This document shows, piece after piece, positions 6,542 to 10,453 of a DNA stretch of 10,453 nt. The notes under the pieces are model-generated. The model did no database searches and was not told the DNA's origin. It saw only the letters and a list, made by a program, of their open reading frames with translations. Position 1 is the stretch's first letter. Each line of letters starts with the position of its first letter. Source of the stretch: Flavobacteriaceae bacterium (GTDB lineage Bacteria > Bacteroidota > Bacteroidia > Flavobacteriales > Flavobacteriaceae); assembly GCA_016649785.1 (NCBI GenBank), contig JAENXB010000089.1:1-10453 (forward strand), in the 5' to 3' direction. The position numbers were made by a program, and so were the translations under genes.

Positions 6542-7605
6542 TTGGAATTTAGGATCATAATACTGTGGTTATCCCCAAGATATTGATTGTAAAGCAAGAT
6601 CGTTTTTGGGTTTTGGCAAGTTACGCCATTGAGTTTAAAAATTTCCGGGATAGAACCTGTTTTAAAAATTTTACAAGCCAGCCAAACCGCATATCCCGAA
6701 ACCGTTTTATAATCTCCCGTCAAATGTTTGTACGCTAATTGCGGTTTTTCTGAGAATAGTCCGTTTTGCAGGTGATGATAAAAATGGTCAAACCTGTTAT
6801 CTCCGTTGTTTCCCAGGATCACCAGATCTATATCTTCAATTGTATAATTACTTAGCTGAAGCATTTTAAGGATTTTTTCCGAAACATCTTCGGAAGTCTT
6901 TGCCTGAAAAACCGAAACATCTATCAGTTCAGCATAGGTTTTTTCTGATTTTTCTGCTGAAATGCTGAAAAAATGAGCTCCTTCCGAAGTAATTGTGCCT
7001 GAAGAGTTTGTTTTCAGCAAATTGGAATTGGAAATTTCCTGTTCCTTCAATTGATGGTCCAGATACATAAAGGATGTCATCTTTTTGGAGAGCTCGTCCA
7101 CTCCCCCAACCAAAATTGAATTCATCTCCTGATCTTCCAAAAACAGCAACTGTGCGTCCATCAAAACCGATTCAAAAGAAGCGGAATTTTGGGTATAGGT
7201 AACATTATAGCCGGTACATTCAAGGTATTGCGCCAATTGCCCGCCAATGGTATTGTGCGTGGATTGGATAAAAGCAGTTGGAGTTAACAGTTTTTCATTC
7301 TGATTTAAAATTGCCTCCAGAAATTTTTCGGTATCCTGCTTGCAGCCTTCTCCGGTGCCTGTTATAATTGCATCGGGTTTGGTGATGCCGGCTTGTTTTA
7401 ACGCTATTTTAGCGGAGGTAAGTCCCATTCTAATTGCCTTGGACATTCGCCGCAAAGCCATAGGCTGGATAAATTGCTTGTAATCCGGGGAAACTGCCGG
7501 AATTATGTTTTGATGATAGGTGTTTATATTGCCATCAAAAACCGCATTTTCCTGTTGTGCCGAAATGCTTGAAATCCCGTTGATGTACAACCTATTATTT
7601 TTCAT
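6538..7605 (-). CDS. Inactive ketosynthase-like protein (probable chain-length-factor-type partner)
   Basis: This 355-residue protein aligns by eye with FabF-type ketosynthases along its length but lacks the catalytic triad. In place of the TACSS active-site Cys it has QNSASF (Ser141). In place of the AHGTA His it has GNNGDN (Asn267). In place of the GHTLAASG His it has TGDYKTVSG (Asp298), although the nearby Lys (K293) is kept. The VGGVDELSK stretch (166-174) matches the VGGTD region of the active enzyme. This pattern fits the KS-beta or chain length factor subunits of type II polyketide synthases, and the ApeC-like partner that pairs with the KS ApeO in aryl polyene synthesis. It lies directly after the complete KS gene with an 11-nt overlap, which supports one-to-one expression and a heterodimer. 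Chain-length control is inferred. Confidence 0.82.
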   Translation of the reverse strand: MKNNRLYINGISSISAQQENAVFDGNINTYHQNIIPAVSPDYKQFIQPMALRRMSKAIRMGLTSAKIALKQAGITKPDAIITGTGEGCKQDTEKFLEAILNQNEKLLTPTAFIQSTHNTIGGQLAQYLECTGYNVTYTQNSASFESVLMDAQLLFLEDQEMNSILVGGVDELSKKMTSFMYLDHQLKEQEISNSNLLKTNSSGTITSEGAHFFSISAEKSEKTYAELIDVSVFQAKTSEDVSEKILKMLQLSNYTIEDIDLVILGNNGDNRFDHFYHHLQNGLFSEKPQLAYKHLTGDYKTVSGYAVWLACKIFKTGSIPEIFKLNGVTCQNPKTILLYNQYLGDNHSIMILNSN

Positions 7606-8788
7606 TTTTGCTGAAAATTAGCGAGGTGCAATTTCCCCCAAACCCGAAGGAATTGGACAAAATATGTTGAAGTTTTTTCTTTTTTAATACAGAAACCGGT
7701 TTCAACCTGGTTTCCTTCATCGGAATTTCAAAATTCAAATTGGGAAAAATTTGATCATTTTGAAGCGCCAACAAACTAAATACAGCTTCCAATCCTCCGG
7801 AGGCTGCCAGGGTATGTCCGGTAAATGCTTTTGTAGAACTGAAATCGGGTACCTTTTCTCCAAAAATTCGAAGAATTGCAGTACTTTCCGAAAGATCATT
7901 ATTTTTGGTCGCAGTCCCGTGGGCGTTGATGTAATCTATATTTTTCGAAGAAAGTCCCGCAATTTCAAGGGCTTTTTTTATCGCCAAAAAAGCGCCCTGC
8001 CCTGTTTCTGAAGATGCTGTTTGATGAAATGCGTCATTGGCATTTCCATAACCCGAAATTCTGCCCAAAACCGGTTTTCCGTTTAAAACATCATCCGCCT
8101 CCAACACTAAATAGGCAGCGCCTTCCCCTAAATTAAGTCCGTTCCTGGAATCGTCAAAAGCTTTGCAAAACCCTTCCGATAGGATCATCAGGGAATTAAA
8201 ACCGTTTAGCGTGAATTTGGACAAGCAATCTGTTCCTCCTACCACCACACGTTTTAATTTTCCCGCTTTGATCATCCTTGCGCCCAGCATAATTGCGTTT
8301 GCAGATGAGGAACAAGCCGTGCTGATGGTTGTTACATAAGCTTCCAGGTTTAAATGGGAAGCGATTTGAGAGGTGGTAAAACCCGGATGTTGCGCCTGAA
8401 TAAAACGCCTGTGATCATTCTTTTCTGCGTATTCCAGGTAATATTTTTCGGTTCCGTCCATTCCGCCCACGCTGGTACCGGAGATAAACCCGGTATCCTT
8501 CAGATCATCTTTGGTAAGCAATGCTTGTGAAATTGCTTCTTTTGCCGCGATGGCGCCAAAAAGTGTTGCCCTTGTAAAAGTATGGGCAACAGGCAAATTT
8601 AATTTTCCTGCCAATTCAAGATTGGAGAATTTCACTTCTCCCACAGGAAGGTTGGAATGAATGGTTTTAAGTATTTCAGGATAGGAAAGCCCGGTTTTTC
8701 CGGCAATCAATGCGCTGTAATTTTCACCCGCACTAGTGCCCAGTGCCGAAATTATGCCCATTCCGGTAACGGCAATTCCTTTATCCAT
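7595..8788 (-). CDS. 3-oxoacyl-ACP synthase (FabF-type ketosynthase, active)
   Basis: This complete 397-residue condensing enzyme is the usual size for FabF/KAS II. It starts MDKGIAVTGMGIISALG, and the triad is intact: Cys159 in TISTACSSSANA, His290 in YINAHGTATKNND and His325 in AFTGHTLAASGG, with Lys320 nearby. The C-terminal NSFGFGGNCTSL glycine-rich loop is also present. It should catalyse decarboxylative Claisen condensation of malonyl-ACP with an acyl chain, extending the polyene. The ATG at 8788 is 3 nt after the ACP stop codon, and its end overlaps the inactive KS-like gene by 11 nt. That position suggests it acts with that protein as a KS/CLF-like pair fed by the adjacent ACP. Housekeeping FabF is less likely, because fabF normally sits with fatty-acid genes rather than with deacetylase, LolA and MMPL genes. 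Confidence 0.93.
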   Translation of the reverse strand: MDKGIAVTGMGIISALGTSAGENYSALIAGKTGLSYPEILKTIHSNLPVGEVKFSNLELAGKLNLPVAHTFTRATLFGAIAAKEAISQALLTKDDLKDTGFISGTSVGGMDGTEKYYLEYAEKNDHRRFIQAQHPGFTTSQIASHLNLEAYVTTISTACSSSANAIMLGARMIKAGKLKRVVVGGTDCLSKFTLNGFNSLMILSEGFCKAFDDSRNGLNLGEGAAYLVLEADDVLNGKPVLGRISGYGNANDAFHQTASSETGQGAFLAIKKALEIAGLSSKNIDYINAHGTATKNNDLSESTAILRIFGEKVPDFSSTKAFTGHTLAASGGLEAVFSLLALQNDQIFPNLNFEIPMKETRLKPVSVLKKKKLQHILSNSFGFGGNCTSLIFSKNEK

Positions 8789-8791
8789 ATA

Positions 8792-9049
8792 TTATTTTGT
8801 GCGGTTCGCTTCTATGTATTCAGCCATTTTGTCAATGGAAGCAAATATTTCCTTTCCCTGTTCAGGATCGGTCAGTTTAATACCATAATCCTTTTCCAAC
8901 ATCACGATTAATTCCAGGGCATCAATAGAATCCAGACCTAATCCGTCCCCAAAAAGAGGTTCGTCATTATCTATATCTGCCAGTTCAAGCTCTTCAAGAT
9001 TTAATTGTTCAATAATGCTCTGCTTCAACTCCGTGCGTAAATCACTCAT
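8792..9049 (-). CDS. Acyl carrier protein
   Basis: This 85-residue acidic protein has the ACP four-helix pattern and the phosphopantetheine attachment motif LGLDSIDALEL, with Ser41 as the attachment site. Helix III and the end (IFASIDKMAEYIEAN) are normal for the family. It would hold the growing polyene chain and present it to the neighbouring ketosynthases. The start is taken as the ATG at 9049, which gives the overlap ATGAGTGA with the previous gene (8 nt). A longer frame from a TTG at 9055 is possible but adds only two residues and is less convincing. No Shine-Dalgarno sequence is visible, so translation is probably coupled. Because it sits between two KS/KS-like pairs rather than beside fabF-fabD genes, it is likely a pathway-dedicated carrier. 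Confidence 0.95.
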   Translation of the reverse strand: MSDLRTELKQSIIEQLNLEELELADIDNDEPLFGDGLGLDSIDALELIVMLEKDYGIKLTDPEQGKEIFASIDKMAEYIEANRTK

Positions 9050-9650
9050 ATTCAAAAAGGTATAGTTGTTTTAAATTCTCTTTGGAAAGCGGGATCTCCC
9101 CTTCCTTTGAAATCAGGCACAAAAATACATCATATTCGGCATTTTTCAAGTCTATCCAGCCACAAACAACCGCAGGAGTTTTTTTTGCTTCCAATAAAAC
9201 TTCAGCATAATCACCCAACAACTGAGGATTAAATCGGTTTTCCATAAAAAAAACGTTTTCACTTTGCAGTTTATGTTTGATACTTATCTCGCCTAAAACA
9301 ATATTGGGCAGCGTATAGACGAATAATGCGGGAGAAACCATTCCGCTCATTGCCTGCCGATGTTTTTTATCGGTTTCAAGGCTGGAAGCTGAATTTGAAA
9401 ACACCAATGCCGTATCAGGTGAAATAAAATGATCCTTAAAAAGGACTTCGCTGGCTATAATTCCCAGCTTGCAAAGCCCGTCCATTTTATGGAATTTCGG
9501 ATAAGCAATTTCTAAATTTTTGTATGAAGCTTTTAAAAACTGATCAAGGCCCAGGGATTTTTCGGTTTTAAAATCCTGGTCTTTTCCGTGGAAAATCCTG
9601 TGATCCTTAATGCGCACAAAATCGGTTATTTTATAGGAAACTTTACTCAT
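9042..9650 (-). CDS. Half-length ketosynthase-like protein without active-site Cys
   Basis: This is a 202-residue protein. ALVFSNSASSLETD (81-94) and SPALFVYTLPNIVLGEIS (106-123) resemble the N-terminal half of thiolase-fold condensing enzymes. The family that fits best, from memory, is the Ketoacyl-synt_2 type (PF13723), which includes chain length factors of aryl polyene clusters. At the place of the KS active-site Cys the sequence reads NVFFMENRF, with no Cys. The protein stops soon after the segment matching the VVGG strand (AVVCGWIDL, 160-168), so the His-bearing C-terminal half is missing. I start it at the ATG at 9650, giving an 8-nt ATGAGTAA overlap with the KS stop codon. An upstream in-frame ATG at 9692 would extend into the KS gene and is unlikely. 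It is probably a non-catalytic partner of the upstream KS. Confidence 0.72.
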   Translation of the reverse strand: MSKVSYKITDFVRIKDHRIFHGKDQDFKTEKSLGLDQFLKASYKNLEIAYPKFHKMDGLCKLGIIASEVLFKDHFISPDTALVFSNSASSLETDKKHRQAMSGMVSPALFVYTLPNIVLGEISIKHKLQSENVFFMENRFNPQLLGDYAEVLLEAKKTPAVVCGWIDLKNAEYDVFLCLISKEGEIPLSKENLKQLYLFEYE

Positions 9651-10453
9651 TTTCTTCTTTTTTAAGCACCAATGCAAGATTACAACCTCCAAAACCCGAA
9701 GCGGTTTTCAATGCAAATTTGAGTTCTTTTCTTTCAAAACCTCCAATTACATTCAATGGTTTTGAAATCCCAATTTCATCAAAATTCAAAGAAGTGTACA
9801 ACTCATTATTTAAAAGCGAATGTTTGGTGAGAATGCTTTCGAGCAAGGCCGACGCTCCAAGCGTATGCCCGTAATAACCTTTGAAACTGTTCATAGGAAC
9901 TTTTTCCAATCCGGAACGGTTAAAAGCAACGGCTTCCATCTCGTCATTATAAGCTGTTGCCGTCCCGTGAGCCGATAAATAATCGATTTCCTTTGCGGAA
10001 ACCTGTGCTTCCCTCAAAGCATTTTGAATGCTTTTATACAAGCCTTCCCCTGTTCTTGAAGGGCCGGAAATATGGTTGGCATCATTTGCAGAAGCTTCTC
10101 CTATCAGACTGATATTGATTGAATTTTGAGGTTTTTTGGAACTTACTAAAACAGCCACGGCTGCTTCGCCTAAACTAATTCCTTTCCGGTTTTTTGAAAA
10201 TGGGCGGCAAGGTTCAGGACTCATCGCCTGAAAAGAATTGAAGCCGGAGACAACAAATTCTGAAACCAGATCGCCTCCAACAACTATTGCCTGATCAAAT
10301 TTCCCTGCTGCGATAAACCTTTTTGCAACTGCTAGCGCGAGCCCGCCGGAGATACAGGCATTGGAGATTACGATCGGTTGCTGTTGAAAACCAAAGAAAT
10401 CCTTAATAACATTTCCCAGTTCACTTAAATAAACCCGGTTTTCGGGAAAAGGA
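9643..10453 (-). CDS. 3-oxoacyl-ACP synthase (ketosynthase), N-terminus outside the window
   Basis: The reading frame is open to the right edge and about 269 residues are visible; roughly the first 110-125 of a normal 380-400 residue KS are missing. The active-site Cys is in VISNACISGGLAL (Cys codon at 10356-10354). The two His residues are in LSAHGTATAYND (His codon at 9969-9967) and GYYGHTLGASA (His codon at 9867-9865), and the end has ASGFGGCNLAL. All three catalytic residues are therefore present and the enzyme should condense acyl and malonyl units. An internal ATG at 10224 is not the start, because it lies after the active-site Cys. The stop overlaps the next gene by 8 nt. Compared with the second KS of the window, it has ACIS instead of ACSS at the active site, so the two probably belong to different subgroups with different chain-length roles. 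Confidence 0.92.
   Translation of the reverse strand, partial: PFPENRVYLSELGNVIKDFFGFQQQPIVISNACISGGLALAVAKRFIAAGKFDQAIVVGGDLVSEFVVSGFNSFQAMSPEPCRPFSKNRKGISLGEAAVAVLVSSKKPQNSINISLIGEASANDANHISGPSRTGEGLYKSIQNALREAQVSAKEIDYLSAHGTATAYNDEMEAVAFNRSGLEKVPMNSFKGYYGHTLGASALLESILTKHSLLNNELYTSLNFDEIGISKPLNVIGGFERKELKFALKTASGFGGCNLALVLKKEENE

Noticed and set aside
9050..9055. TTG at 9055 as the ACP start
   Set aside because: An ATG at 9049 is in frame two codons later, gives the same ATGAGTRA overlap as the previous joint and a normal ACP N-terminus.
9651..9692. Extended N-terminus for the half-length KS-like protein from the ATG at 9692
   Set aside because: The extra residues (MEVVILHWCLKKKK) are read out of frame from the C-terminal KS coding sequence. 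The ATG at 9650 gives the compact overlap seen at the next joint too.
9643..10224. ATG at 10224 as the start of a short 193-residue KS
   Set aside because: The frame stays open to the window edge, and the upstream part encodes the KS active-site motif SNACISGG, so the gene begins outside the window.

Overview
The window looks like part of a Bacteroidota genome, probably from Flavobacteriia. The DNA is AT-rich, Shine-Dalgarno sequences are mostly weak or absent, genes overlap heavily, and two genes seem to start with TTG. All ten supported genes are on the minus strand, so transcription runs from high to low coordinates. The gene content matches a flexirubin-type / aryl-polyene (APE) lipid pigment cluster: type II fatty-acid/polyketide-like enzymes followed by a set of envelope and export proteins. 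This assignment rests on recognised families and their combination. The aromatic starter genes (ammonia lyase, acyl-ACP ligase), the ketoreductase and the dialkylresorcinol genes DarA/DarB are not in the window and would have to lie in the flanks.

Upstream block (10453 down to 5155): an N-terminally cut ketosynthase (KS) with a full Cys-His-His triad; a half-length KS-like protein without an active-site Cys; an acyl carrier protein; a complete KS with the triad; a KS-like protein that has lost all three catalytic residues; a membrane-anchored NodB-type deacetylase; and a LolA-like periplasmic carrier. These seven genes overlap by 4-14 nt or are 3 nt apart, so they look like one translationally coupled operon. 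The order KS / KS-like / ACP / KS / KS-like suggests two catalytic-plus-inactive KS pairs around a shared carrier.

A 397-nt gap (4758-5154) splits the run. It holds a long imperfect inverted repeat (4919-5117) with a 13-nt perfect outer arm and recurring CGCAAAG-like units. No gene is seen in it.

Downstream block (4757 to 1): a small hot-dog dehydratase-like protein in which the usual catalytic Glu appears to be Gln; a family-2 glycosyltransferase fused to a DUF2062 membrane domain; a 994-aa MMPL/RND-type exporter with an extra C-terminal Rossmann/methyltransferase-like domain; and the start of a lipoprotein gene that runs off the left edge.

The likely logic is that the KS/ACP enzymes build a polyene acyl chain, the hot-dog protein takes part in dehydration or release, and the glycosyltransferase, deacetylase, MMPL exporter, LolA-like carrier and lipoprotein modify the product and move it to the outer membrane. 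The most unusual points are the two different degenerate KS partners, the Glu-to-Gln hot-dog protein, the exporter-methyltransferase fusion and the inverted repeat inside the cluster.
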